NCBI GenBank assembly: GCA_028280815.1
Contig: JANQLC010000034.1
Coordinates: 1 to 59,907, forward strand
Direction of reading: 5' to 3'
Source of the DNA: Flavobacteriales bacterium
Lineage (GTDB): Bacteria > Bacteroidota > Bacteroidia > Flavobacteriales > JANQLC01
Length of the DNA: 59,907 nt
This document shows, one piece after another, positions 17,535 to 25,910 of the stretch (position 1 is its first letter; each line of letters opens with the position of its first letter). Under the pieces are notes generated by a model. It was given only the letters and a program-made list of their open reading frames with translations. It searched no databases and was not told the origin of the DNA. The position numbers and the translations under genes are program-made.

Positions 17535-19112
17535 ATGGTTGAGATCAGACCGGCGGAAATCTCTGCGATCTTAAGGCGGCAACTCTCCCACTTTGAGGGT
17601 GAAGCCGCTCTCGAGGAAGTGGGGACGGTATTGCAGGTCGGAGACGGCATCGCTCGTATATTTGGTCTGGGAAAGGTGCAATACGGCGAGTTGGTCGCCT
17701 TTGAAAACGGCTTGGAAGGCATCGTTTTAAATCTCGAAGAAGATCACGTAGGCGTCGTGTTGCTGGGCCCTTCAGAGGTGATTAAAGAGGGATTTACCGT
17801 GAAGCGCACCCGACGGATCTCCGCCTTACAGGTGGGGGATGGGTTAATAGGACGGGTCTTAGACGCTTTGGGTAGTCCCATCGACGGCAAAGGCCCGATA
17901 GCGGGTAAATTGTATAAGGTGCGCATGGAGCGAAAAGCCCCGGGTGTGATCTATCGCCAACCGGTCGATGAGCCTTTGCAAACCGGTATCAAAGCCATCG
18001 ATGCGATGATTCCCATCGGTCGGGGGCAGCGGGAGTTGATCATCGGTGATCGCCAAACCGGCAAGACGACCGTCGCCCTAGACACCATCTTGAATCAAAG
18101 GGAATTTTTTGAGCGGGGTGCGCCCGTATATTGTATTTACGTCTCGGTTGGCCAAAAGGCCTCCACGGTTGCCGGAATCACGAACCGCTTGCGAGAGCGG
18201 GGTGCTATGGATTATACCATTGTAGTAGCTGCCAATGCCTCAGACCCGGCTCCGATGCAGGTCTATGCCCCCTTTGCCGCTACGGCTATCGGTGAGTTTT
18301 TTCGCGATACCGGCCGTCACGCGCTCATCATTTATGACGATTTGTCCAAACAAGCGGTAGCCTATCGCGAGGTCTCCCTGTTGTTGCGCCGCCCACCGGG
18401 GCGCGAAGCCTATCCCGGTGACGTATTCTATCTGCACGCACGGCTGTTGGAACGCGCGGCAAAGATCATTGGTGACGACACCATCGCTTCGCAGATGAAC
18501 GACTTGCCCGAAAGCCTGAAACCCATCGTAAAGGGAGGGGGCTCATTGACGGCCTTACCGATTATCGAAACCCAGGCCGGTGACGTGTCAGCCTATATTC
18601 CCACCAATGTAATCTCCATCACCGACGGTCAGGTTTTCCTCGAATCCGAGCTGTTTAACGCCGGCATACGCCCGGCGATCAATGTCGGCATCTCCGTATC
18701 GCGTGTGGGCGGAGCCGCGCAGATCAAGTCCATGAAAAAGGTTGCGGGTACCTTGAAACTCGATCAGGCGCAATTCAGGGAATTGGAAGCCTTTGCCAAG
18801 TTCGGCTCCGATTTGGACGCCGCTACCCAGTCCGTGATCGATAAAGGACGCCGAAATGTGGAAATACTCAAGCAAGGCGTGAACGCACCCATGGGCTTGG
18901 CAGAACAGGTGGCCATCGTCTATGTAGGCACCAAAGGCTTGGTTTCCCAGGTGCCCGTAAGCGCTGTAAAGGCATTTGAAGAGCGGTATATCGAGGTCTT
19001 GAATACAGCCCACCGCGATGTCTTAGATCGCCTTGGTGCGGGTGTGATCACAGCTGCGGTAACCCAAACTTTGGAAAAGGTGGCTAAAGAGGTGGCCGAA
19101 GACTTTAGATAG
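17535..19112 (+). CDS. atpA: F0F1 ATP synthase subunit alpha
   Basis: 525 residues, the non-catalytic nucleotide-binding subunit of the F1 head. The Walker A motif GDRQTGKT is at residues 171-178 and the alpha/beta signature [14 protein letters not shown] lies downstream. The length is normal and complete. It lies three bases after atpH. Confidence 0.98.
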   Translation: MVEIRPAEISAILRRQLSHFEGEAALEEVGTVLQVGDGIARIFGLGKVQYGELVAFENGLEGIVLNLEEDHVGVVLLGPSEVIKEGFTVKRTRRISALQVGDGLIGRVLDALGSPIDGKGPIAGKLYKVRMERKAPGVIYRQPVDEPLQTGIKAIDAMIPIGRGQRELIIGDRQTGKTTVALDTILNQREFFERGAPVYCIYVSVGQKASTVAGITNRLRERGAMDYTIVVAANASDPAPMQVYAPFAATAIGEFFRDTGRHALIIYDDLSKQAVAYREVSLLLRRPPGREAYPGDVFYLHARLLERAAKIIGDDTIASQMNDLPESLKPIVKGGGSLTALPIIETQAGDVSAYIPTNVISITDGQVFLESELFNAGIRPAINVGISVSRVGGAAQIKSMKKVAGTLKLDQAQFRELEAFAKFGSDLDAATQSVIDKGRRNVEILKQGVNAPMGLAEQVAIVYVGTKGLVSQVPVSAVKAFEERYIEVLNTAHRDVLDRLGAGVITAAVTQTLEKVAKEVAEDFR

Positions 19113-19149
19113 GGGCTTTTTTCGATCCGGCCTGGAGTTAGAAAGTGTT

Positions 19150-20007
19150 ATGAGCGGCTTAAAAGAAATACGAAACCGCATACATTCCATCAGCGCCATC
19201 ATGCAGATCACCGCTGCTATGCGGATGGTTTCAGCTGCCAAGCTGAAGCAGGCACAGGATGACATCGCTGAGATGAGCCCTTATGCCGATAGACTCTGGG
19301 AATTGCTGGGGCGAATCGGCGCTGCCGCTATGACGGAAAACACCAGTATATATGTGCAGCAGCGCCCCGTTTCGCGCGCGTTGATCGCGGTGATCACAGC
19401 CAATCGTGGCCTGTGTGGGGCATTTAATAGCAATGTCGTCAAGGCAACCCGCGAGCTGATCGCTAATTCGTATCCCGACTCGGTGATCTCCTTGCTGTGT
19501 ATCGGTAAGAAAGGCGTCTCAGCCTTTGAGAAGACGCACGATATAATCGGTGACGAGAGTGCCGTGTACGATTCGCTGTGCTCCCAAAACGTCGAAAGAG
19601 TAGCTGTGCACCTCATGGACCGGTTTGCCAAGGGCGATTTCGATAAAGTCGATCTGGTGTACAACCAATTCGAGAACGTCATCACCCAAGTCCTGGTAAA
19701 AGAGCCGATGCTGCCCCTCGCACTGCCCAAGTGGGAGGCCCCAGAAGTGGATTACATCTACGAGCCCAGCCGGAGAGCGATCTGGGATCTGCTCATACCC
19801 AAAGCATTGGAAAGTCAGTTGTTCAAAGCGATATGCCATTCCGTAGCGGCGGAGCACAGCGCGCGGATGACTGCTATGTACAAAGCCACCGATAATGCGA
19901 AGGACCTGCAAGCGGAATTGAAACGCAGCTATAATAAGGCACGTCAAGCGGCTATCACCAAAGAAATATCGGAGATCGTAAGTGGCGCAGAGGCATTGGG
20001 TAGCTGA
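19150..20007 (+). CDS. atpG: F0F1 ATP synthase subunit gamma
   Basis: 285-residue rotor shaft subunit. The N-terminal MSGLKEIRNRIHSI and the C-terminal helix (ARMTAMYKATDNAKDL ... KARQAAITKEISEIVSGAEAL) are intact. It is the last gene of this operon; atpD and atpC are not present here, as usual in the phylum where they form a separate operon. Confidence 0.97.
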   Translation: MSGLKEIRNRIHSISAIMQITAAMRMVSAAKLKQAQDDIAEMSPYADRLWELLGRIGAAAMTENTSIYVQQRPVSRALIAVITANRGLCGAFNSNVVKATRELIANSYPDSVISLLCIGKKGVSAFEKTHDIIGDESAVYDSLCSQNVERVAVHLMDRFAKGDFDKVDLVYNQFENVITQVLVKEPMLPLALPKWEAPEVDYIYEPSRRAIWDLLIPKALESQLFKAICHSVAAEHSARMTAMYKATDNAKDLQAELKRSYNKARQAAITKEISEIVSGAEALGS

Positions 20008-20064
20008 TATGAAAACCGATGTCTGGATCGAACGCCGTGGCACCTGTGTGCCCGAGACCCGTAG

Positions 20065-20088
20065 AAACCGCATGCGGCGTTTTTTTTT
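20065..20088 (+). terminator. Possible intrinsic terminator after atpG
   Basis: A short inverted repeat (AAACCG, CATG, CGG) is followed by a run of nine T 58 bases or so after the atpG stop. The stem is only three to five pairs, so support is weak. Confidence 0.3.
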
Positions 20089-20219
20089 GTGGCTCGTCTT
20101 TTTGCCTGCCTCGTCTTTTGCGCGCCTTAGCGCTGGCTTGATTTTAAGGCTTAGAAGAGATGGGGGCATCCCACCGATCAGCGCTGGTGGCTCTTGTCAC
20201 AGGTTTGGATCGGGGTCAA

Positions 20220-20970
20220 TCTGAACCGCTGGCAGTTTAAAATTCGGCTTTTATCTTTTTCGTATTTATCCTGTGGTCAGCCTTGCTGACTTTTTGTCGC
20301 CCTGTTGCGCCTGATCCTCCAACCTTGTTCTCGTGTTTGTCGCTGTGCTTTATTTCAGTTGTAAAACGCCAATTAAGCGGTCCATCCTGTTGGGGCAGCC
20401 CTGCTGGCTTTTGTCGTATAGTCGAGCCTAAAAAGCCGGCCTTATTTTTTGTTGCTACCTGTGTTTCAGTTGCAAAAGTCTAATCACTGCATCATTGTAT
20501 GGCGGTAGTCTGAGCGTGCGGTTTTATTCTTTTGCCTCTGTACTGTGTGTCGGTTGGAAAATTCCAGTGCCGACCTAAATCATACGGGGGTAATCTGAGC
20601 ATACGGATTTATTTTTTTGTCTTTGTCCTGTGTGACAGCCTGAAAGAGGGCGTTTATTCTTTGTTTGGATCGCTTGGGCTAACCCGACTTTTATCGCGTA
20701 TTTGTCCCTATATGTCAATCTAAAAAGGCCTTGTTTTTTGATTTTGTCCTTTTGCTGTGCGGTGTGGATTCCTAGGAGCGGGCTTATTTTTTGGCGTTTG
20801 CACCTTGGTATCTATCGAGAAAGGGACTTGCATTTTTCGTCTCTGTGAGTCGGCTTCAAAGCTCGGTCTCGTTTTTCTCGTCCTCAGTTGGTGATCTGAA
20901 GGCGAGCATTTTTGCATTCGCCTGTGTGTGACAGTTTAAGAGGACGGTCTTATTTTGTTCCTATGATAGC
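20220..20970 (+). repeat. Degenerate tandem repeat tract A (about 40-50 bp units)
   Basis: About 17 diverged units follow one another between the convergent atpG and GT9 genes. Each has a C/T-A-G-x-x-TGAAAA start, a G/C-rich centre, a CTTATTTTTT-like T-run, then TTTGTC or TTCGTC and CTGTGTG. Clear units start near 20422 (CCTAAAAAGCCGGCCTTATT), 20637 (CCTGAAAGAGGGCGTTTATT), 20717 (ATCTAAAAAGGCCTTG) and 20932. Several units are near-palindromic (AAAAAGGCCTTG plus T-run). The open frames inside are products of the repeat and have no family features. No other gene is seen between 20089 and 21007. Confidence 0.7.
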
Positions 20971-21007
20971 GAACGCAGTGATTCGGTTGTGCCAGCGATA
21001 ATTCCGG

Positions 21008-22000
21008 TTAAAATGCCAGTAATTTTTTCGCGATCATCTGCTCGTCGATTCGGTGGCAAGCCCAGTCTGCACGCCAACACCGCTTGTGGCCAAATACCGA
21101 GCAGGGGCGGCAGCTCAAGTCCGCCCGCTGCAAGCAGTCCGCGAGGCGTTGGCCATACCCCAGAAATCCGGCGTAGGGATGTGTAGCGAGCCAGATGGAA
21201 ACCACCGGCGTGCCCACTAGGGAAGCCAGGTGCATATTGGCTGAATCCATGCTCAGCAAAACCGATAGCCGAGCCATCAGCTGTAGCTGTTCCCGCAGAC
21301 TCAAGCGTCCCGCGTTTTTGATGCGCGGGCTCACAGCGGCCATTTCATCGAGTACCCTCAGTTCTGTCGGACCGCTAAATAGGTAAACCGCCTTGTCCGA
21401 CTGCGCGAGGTGGATTTGGATCAGCCTTTTCACCCGTTCCAGTGGATACGTCTTTTCGCGGTAAGCGGCAAAGGGGGCAATGCCGATGGCATGGATCCGC
21501 TCCTTTGAAAAGCCGAGGAAGTTTTGTAAGGCATCATCCAGGCCCACCTGTAGCCCCAACGACTCAAACACATCCGCATAGCGCTGAAAAACCGACTTGA
21601 GCCGCTGCAGCTGTTTGTTGCTTTTACGCGTCAGCCTGGCTTTATCGGCACGTTCTTTGTCGATTCGAGCTACCCGGACACCGGCCCACCGAAACGGCGC
21701 GTCGATGATGTCGCTGCGCAGTACGCCGTGCAGGTCTGCCACCGCATCAAAGCGCTGGGGTTTTAATTCGCTATACAGGCGGCACAAGCCGCTCAGCCCC
21801 TTGTGCCGGCCGTGTAAAGCCGTTTCGATAAACCGAACGCCTATCGCATCGAAGAGTGGTCTAAAAACCCTTTGGGACGCCACGGTCAATTCCACATACG
21901 GGTGTTGGGCGCGGAGTTGTTGGATCACGGGGATCGCCATGGCGACATCTCCCATAGCGGAAAACCGCAGCACTAAGATTTTTTTATTCCCCCTTCCCAT
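21008..22000 (-). CDS. Glycosyltransferase family 9 (heptosyltransferase-like)
   Basis: 330 residues with the GT9 layout of LPS heptosyltransferases: N-terminal LVLRFSAMGDVAMAIPVI, DAVADLHGVLRSD, then the donor-binding domain with AYREKTYPLERV and SMDSANMHLASLVGTPVVSIW. It probably adds a sugar in LPS core or another surface glycan at the cytoplasmic face of the inner membrane. A DUF4254 gene lies upstream on the same strand; the two families are frequently adjacent in Bacteroidota. The ATG at 22000 lies five bases after a promoter-like TACCTTTA box, implying a leaderless transcript. Confidence 0.9.
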   Translation of the reverse strand: MGRGNKKILVLRFSAMGDVAMAIPVIQQLRAQHPYVELTVASQRVFRPLFDAIGVRFIETALHGRHKGLSGLCRLYSELKPQRFDAVADLHGVLRSDIIDAPFRWAGVRVARIDKERADKARLTRKSNKQLQRLKSVFQRYADVFESLGLQVGLDDALQNFLGFSKERIHAIGIAPFAAYREKTYPLERVKRLIQIHLAQSDKAVYLFSGPTELRVLDEMAAVSPRIKNAGRLSLREQLQLMARLSVLLSMDSANMHLASLVGTPVVSIWLATHPYAGFLGYGQRLADCLQRADLSCRPCSVFGHKRCWRADWACHRIDEQMIAKKLLAF

Positions 22001-22005
22001 ATGGG

Positions 22006-22013
22006 TAAAGGTA
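22006..22013 (-). promoter_or_regulatory. Putative -7 box (TACCTTTA) of the GT9 gene
   Basis: TACCTTTA differs from TAnnTTTG only at the last base and ends five bases before the ATG at 22000. Confidence 0.4.
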
Positions 22014-22227
22014 GTTTAAATTGCATCGATCACCACAGGGGTGACCTAGGTTCCCTATCGACCTGGGGTAGTTTGAGATGGGGAAATCAGGTGGCTGTCG
22101 ATTGCCTTTCTAAGCCGGGCGGCCAGCGCGATTCGGAGGCTGAAAGTCGTGGCTGCGGGTTTGGTCCCCGAGTCTATCGCCATGGGTTAGGTGCATCCGA
22201 TATTATGAGAGGGCCTGCAAAAGCGAC

Positions 22228-22833
22228 CTATTGCCGGCTGTATAAAACGGGGTTGAGCGCTTTGTCGTTATACATTTTCATCTGTTTGTAGACCTTCATG
22301 ACTTTTTTTCCGGCGGCTAAGTCGGTTAACAACTCTTCGATGGATTGGCAGAGGTCTCGGTGCTGCGCCAAGAGCGCCGTTAGTCTTTCAGCTGCGCGTC
22401 TCTTGTGGTGCTCCGAAGCCCCTTCGCGCAGCGTTTCTAGGTGCATGTGATAGTTTTTCAAATCCAATATGGAGAGCCGATCCACAGCCCAGCCCGGGCT
22501 CTCGGTATTGATTTTGGCGTCTCCATCTGGCATGACGCGCGCGTATTTTTGTACAAACCAACTGTCGATATGCTCCACTGTATCCGTGCGCTGTTGGTTG
22601 AGCGCGTCGATCCGGCGCTTGATTTTCAGGGCTTCTTCAGCTGACATATGCGGATCGCGGATCTGATCCTCCAAATGCCATTGCAGGGTATCAATCCCAT
22701 TTTTCAGGTATAATACGTGCTCGATTTGACCCTTGGGGTAAGGGTTGCGCAGCGGCACATCTACATCATCTGTTTTGTGGTAATCCGCTATGCACGCCTT
22801 AAAAATTTGATCGGCTAAGGTTGTAAAGCGCAT
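22228..22833 (-). CDS. DUF4254 domain-containing protein
   Basis: 201 residues from ATG 22833 (MRFTTLADQIFKACIADYHK), mostly helical and charged, with no signal peptide. It matches DUF4254 proteins found beside GT9 glycosyltransferases; function unknown. The longer frame to 22983 would run into the divergent upp gene and is rejected. A TATATTTG box at 22858-22851 lies 17 bases upstream and supports this start. Confidence 0.85.
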   Translation of the reverse strand: MRFTTLADQIFKACIADYHKTDDVDVPLRNPYPKGQIEHVLYLKNGIDTLQWHLEDQIRDPHMSAEEALKIKRRIDALNQQRTDTVEHIDSWFVQKYARVMPDGDAKINTESPGWAVDRLSILDLKNYHMHLETLREGASEHHKRRAAERLTALLAQHRDLCQSIEELLTDLAAGKKVMKVYKQMKMYNDKALNPVLYSRQ

Positions 22834-22840
22834 TTTTTGG

Positions 22841-22858
22841 TAATTTGTGCCAAATATA
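22841..22858. promoter_or_regulatory. Overlapping divergent promoter boxes, DUF4254 / upp
   Basis: On the minus strand TATATTTG (22858-22851) is an exact -7 box for DUF4254. On the plus strand TAATTTGTG begins at 22841, a near-match for upp. The whole spacer is only 34 bases, so the two promoters must overlap. Confidence 0.45.
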
Positions 22859-22867
22859 AGGGCTTCT

Positions 22868-23518
22868 ATGAGAGTGATCAACCTGGGCGAGACGCCCTCC
22901 TTGCTGGGACAGTATTTGGCTGAGATGCGCGATGCGCAGCTGCAGCGAGATGCCATGCGGTTTCGGATGAATGCGGTTCGCATGGGAGAGATAATGGCCT
23001 ACGAGATCAGCAAAACGCTGGGTTTCGAGGCGAGAGATATCGACACACCGCTGGGGTCGGCTCGCGTTTCCACCCTGGCAGACCAGCCGGTTGTCGGTTC
23101 CGTGCTACGCGCTGGATTGCCGATGCACCAGGGCTTTCTCAACTTTTTCGATCGGGCTGATAGCGCTTTTGTATCCGCCTTTCGCCAATCCGATCCGGGC
23201 CCAAAAATCGAGGTGGCCTATGCGGCTTCGCCCGAACTGAGCGGGCGAGACGTCTTGCTCGTCGATCCCATGTTGGCCACTGGAGCGAGTTTGTTCCACG
23301 TACACCAGGCCTTGGTCGATCACGGGACGCCGAGATCGCTACATATCGCCGTCATCATCGCCTCGAAAAAGGGGGTTGATACCTTGGCGAAGTACTTTGA
23401 GAATCAGGTTGCAGCAACCCTGTGGGTCGCGGCTGTGGATCCGGCGTTGAACGCCCATGACTACATCGTTCCCGGTCTGGGCGATGCGGGTGATTTGGCC
23501 TTTGGAAAGCGACTTTAA
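22868..23518 (+). CDS. upp: Uracil phosphoribosyltransferase
   Basis: 216 residues from ATG 22868 (MRVINLGETPSLLGQYLAEM). It converts uracil plus PRPP to UMP in pyrimidine salvage. The PRPP-binding loop is DVLLVDPMLATGASL, where the motif normally reads DPMLATG, and the uracil-binding C-terminus DYIVPGLGDAGD is intact. The frame open from 22847 adds seven unsupported residues. The 3' end overlaps the convergent dusB stop by four bases. Confidence 0.95.
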   Translation: MRVINLGETPSLLGQYLAEMRDAQLQRDAMRFRMNAVRMGEIMAYEISKTLGFEARDIDTPLGSARVSTLADQPVVGSVLRAGLPMHQGFLNFFDRADSAFVSAFRQSDPGPKIEVAYAASPELSGRDVLLVDPMLATGASLFHVHQALVDHGTPRSLHIAVIIASKKGVDTLAKYFENQVAATLWVAAVDPALNAHDYIVPGLGDAGDLAFGKRL

Positions 23519-24507
23519 CCGGTTGGGTGTGCTTCGCATGCGCTGTTGAGCTCGGTGAGTACATCTGAGACAGCCTGTAGGGACTCGGCCTGGACCAACC
23601 GTATGCGGTAGGGTTTAAAGCGGGGCATGCCTTTGAAATAATTGGCGTAATGCCGCCGCATTTCTAGGACCCCTTTGCGTTCGCCCTTCCAGTTCACCGA
23701 CTCATATAGGTGTTTTCGGACTGCCTCGATGCGTTGACTCAGGCTGGGTTTTTCCCGCTTCACCCCGGTTTGCATCCAGTGTTTTACCGCATTGAAGAAC
23801 CAGGGGTTTCCAATGCTAGCACGCCCGATCATAGCGCCGTCCAAGCCGTAGCGATCGCGCATCTCGACCGCCCTTTCAGGGCTGTTCACATCGCCATTAC
23901 CAAAGACGGGGATGCGCATGCGGGGGTTGTTTTTGACCGTGGCAATCGGGCGCCAATCCGCATGGCCTTTGTACATCTGTTTGCGCGTGCGCCCGTGGAT
24001 GGAGATCGCCTGTATGCCGACATCCTGTAGGCGTTCCGCTACCTCTACAATGCGGATGCTGTCCGCATCCCAACCCAGGCGCGTCTTGACGGTGACCGGC
24101 AAATTCGTCTGCGCCACCACGGCTCGGGTCAGGGATACCATTTTGGGTATGTCCTGCAATATGCCTGCACCCGCACCTTTGGAGACCACCCTCTTGACGG
24201 GACAACCGAAATTGATGTCGATGATGTCGGGGCAGCTTTGCGCGATGCGCTCCACCGCTTGCAACATGGCTGCGCGCCTCGCCCCAAATACCTGTATCCC
24301 CACCGGCCGCTCGTCATGGTAGATATCCAATTTCTGCACGCTCTGGGCTGCTGCTCTGATCAAGCCTTCGCTGGAGATGAACTCCGTGTACACCACGTCT
24401 GCACCGTTCGCCTTGCAGAGGCGGCGAAAAGGCGGGTCGCTCACGTCTTCCATCGGAGCGAGCAACAAGGGAAAAGGGCCCAACTCTATGTCGCCAATCC
24501 GTACCAA
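23515..24507 (-). CDS. dusB: tRNA-dihydrouridine synthase (DusB-like)
   Basis: 330 residues, an FMN-dependent enzyme that reduces uridines in tRNA. Motifs: LLAPMEDVSDPPFRRLCKA at the N-terminus, the catalytic cysteine in DINFGCPVKRV, VKTRLGWD, and GDVNSPE/GLDGAMIGRAS at the phosphate site. It begins with TTG 24507 (read MVRIGDIELG); a TAACTTTG box at 24528-24521 lies 13 bases upstream, so the leader is very short. Confidence 0.94.
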   Translation of the reverse strand: MVRIGDIELGPFPLLLAPMEDVSDPPFRRLCKANGADVVYTEFISSEGLIRAAAQSVQKLDIYHDERPVGIQVFGARRAAMLQAVERIAQSCPDIIDINFGCPVKRVVSKGAGAGILQDIPKMVSLTRAVVAQTNLPVTVKTRLGWDADSIRIVEVAERLQDVGIQAISIHGRTRKQMYKGHADWRPIATVKNNPRMRIPVFGNGDVNSPERAVEMRDRYGLDGAMIGRASIGNPWFFNAVKHWMQTGVKREKPSLSQRIEAVRKHLYESVNWKGERKGVLEMRRHYANYFKGMPRFKPYRIRLVQAESLQAVSDVLTELNSACEAHPTG

Positions 24508-24659
24508 AATAGAAATGGTGCAAAGTTAAGCGATTGGGTAGGCCTGTGGTCGACGCTTACCCTCGGTTGGCACGAAAGAAAACCCATGCCATTTCGCTTT
24601 CCCTGTGCGCTGTCTCGCTTAGAAAGTTCCCATCGCCTTGTCAATCCAATGTTTGCGAT

Positions 24660-25100
24660 CTAAAGGCCGGTTATCTTCGTCCTACTATAACAGTCTGAAA
24701 AGGGGGTCGGTTTGATTTTGTCTCTATGGGTCGGTAGGGGGGGCTATTTTTCTGTGTTTGTCTTTTGGTTAGCCATGCTGGCTTCTATCACATACGCGCA
24801 TTGGAACGGCTCGGAAGGGTAGTTATCCCCCTGCCTTTGATCCTTTGTTTGGATTTAAAGAGGGCGTATTTGGTTGCACCTCTGTTTCTGTGGGTTGACC
24901 TTCATTGTATTTTTGGCTTGGGGGGCACCTGAAAAGCCTGGCTTTTTGTTTTTGTCCTTTTGTGCGTGTTTGAGGGATTGCCTTTGTTTTTCCGCTGTTG
25001 TTCAGCAGTTAAAAAAATGAGTTTTGTTTTTGTCCCTTTGGTGCGTTCGAGCGCTGGGGCCTGCTTTTCGTTTCTGTTTGGCGGTTAGCATAAGGCTTGT
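24660..25100 (+). repeat. Degenerate tandem repeat tract B1
   Basis: Same repeat family as tract A: for example, CAGTCTGAAAAGGGGGTCGG near 24690, GGATTTAAAGAGGGCG near 24851, CACCTGAAAAGCCTGGC near 24928 and CAGTTAAAAAAATGAG near 25006, each followed by a T-run and TTTGTC or similar. No gene is visible. Confidence 0.65.
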
Positions 25101-25600
25101 CTGATGCTGATGTGTTGTTGCTTGCGTGGGCTGGCTCGGGTTGACTCGATGGGTTGATTTGATTTATTCGGTGGCTTGGCTTGTTGCTGTGGTTAATTGG
25201 AGTGGTTGATTCAATGGTTTGCCTCGCTTGAGTTAGGTGCGTGGGTTTGCTGTGCGGGTGAGTGGATGGATTGGGTTGCTCGATTGATTCAGTGAATTGT
25301 GCTGTGTGGGTCTGTCGGTTGGATTGTGCAGTTTGGATTGGGCTACCCCCGTCGAGCCCCTCGCCTTTTTATCTCTTGTCTCTATTTTGGGTTTTTCGTA
25401 TGGGTCTTTTCTGCGGTGGGTATAATTGTATCTTGGATTGTGTGTCTTGGATTGGTTTGTTCTTCGTTGAGTTCCTCGCGTGGTTTTCGTGCTTGGCGCG
25501 AGTGGATTTTGGGTTGTGTGGCCTTGTGCTGCTGCGTTGTTTGGCTGCTGGGTTGATTGGATCGCTTTCTCAGCTTTGCCTCTTTTGTGTGGGCTTTGCA
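25100..25600 (+). repeat. G/T-rich low-complexity tract (GGTTGATT-like words)
   Basis: About 500 bases in which G and T dominate the plus strand, built from diverged short words such as GGTTGATT, GGATTGGG, GGTTGGATTG and GTGGTTGATTC. Long open frames arise on both strands because stops are rare, but their products (for example the 172-residue N/Q/T/K-rich minus-strand frame 25233-25751) have no domain features, and I do not accept them as genes. Confidence 0.6.
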
Positions 25601-25900
25601 GGGGGGTAAAAAAGGCGGTATTAGGTTCTTGTCCTGCATGGATGCTGTCTCCTAGCTTATTTTTTGGCGCTTTTCCCTGCGGAGTGGCGTTTGAAAGGTT
25701 GATTTGCGCTTTTGTGCGGATTCGCATGCTGTCAATTTGAAAGGGATACACTCATCTTTTGCACATTTGCCCTTTTGTGTGCGAGTAGGGGGTTGGGGTT
25801 ATTTTGTCGCTGCTGTTTGACCCTTTAAAAAGGGGTTGATCTCATCCTTTTGTATGCGTTTGAAGGGGTGGTATCAACGGCTGTGAGAAATGTCGCCCGT
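25600..25900 (+). repeat. Degenerate tandem repeat tract B2
   Basis: The roughly 45-bp repeat family resumes: GGGGTAAAAAAGGCGGTATT near 25602, GCGTTTGAAAGGTTG near 25687, CAATTTGAAAGGGATAC near 25734, CCTTTAAAAAGGGGTTG near 25823 and GCGTTTGAAGGGGTGG near 25857. It ends just before the beta-barrel gene's stop. Confidence 0.6.
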
Positions 25901-25910
25901 GTCTTTCCAG

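Noticed and set aside
20283-21186. Small open frames in repeat tract A and antisense to the GT9 gene
   Set aside because: Repeat-derived or shadows of the real gene; no family features.
25233-25751. 172-residue minus-strand open frame and several plus-strand frames in the G/T-rich tract
   Set aside because: The composition is dictated by the skewed DNA (N/Q/T/K-rich one way, L/F/C/W/G-rich the other). There is no domain, no supported start, and frames are open on both strands at once.
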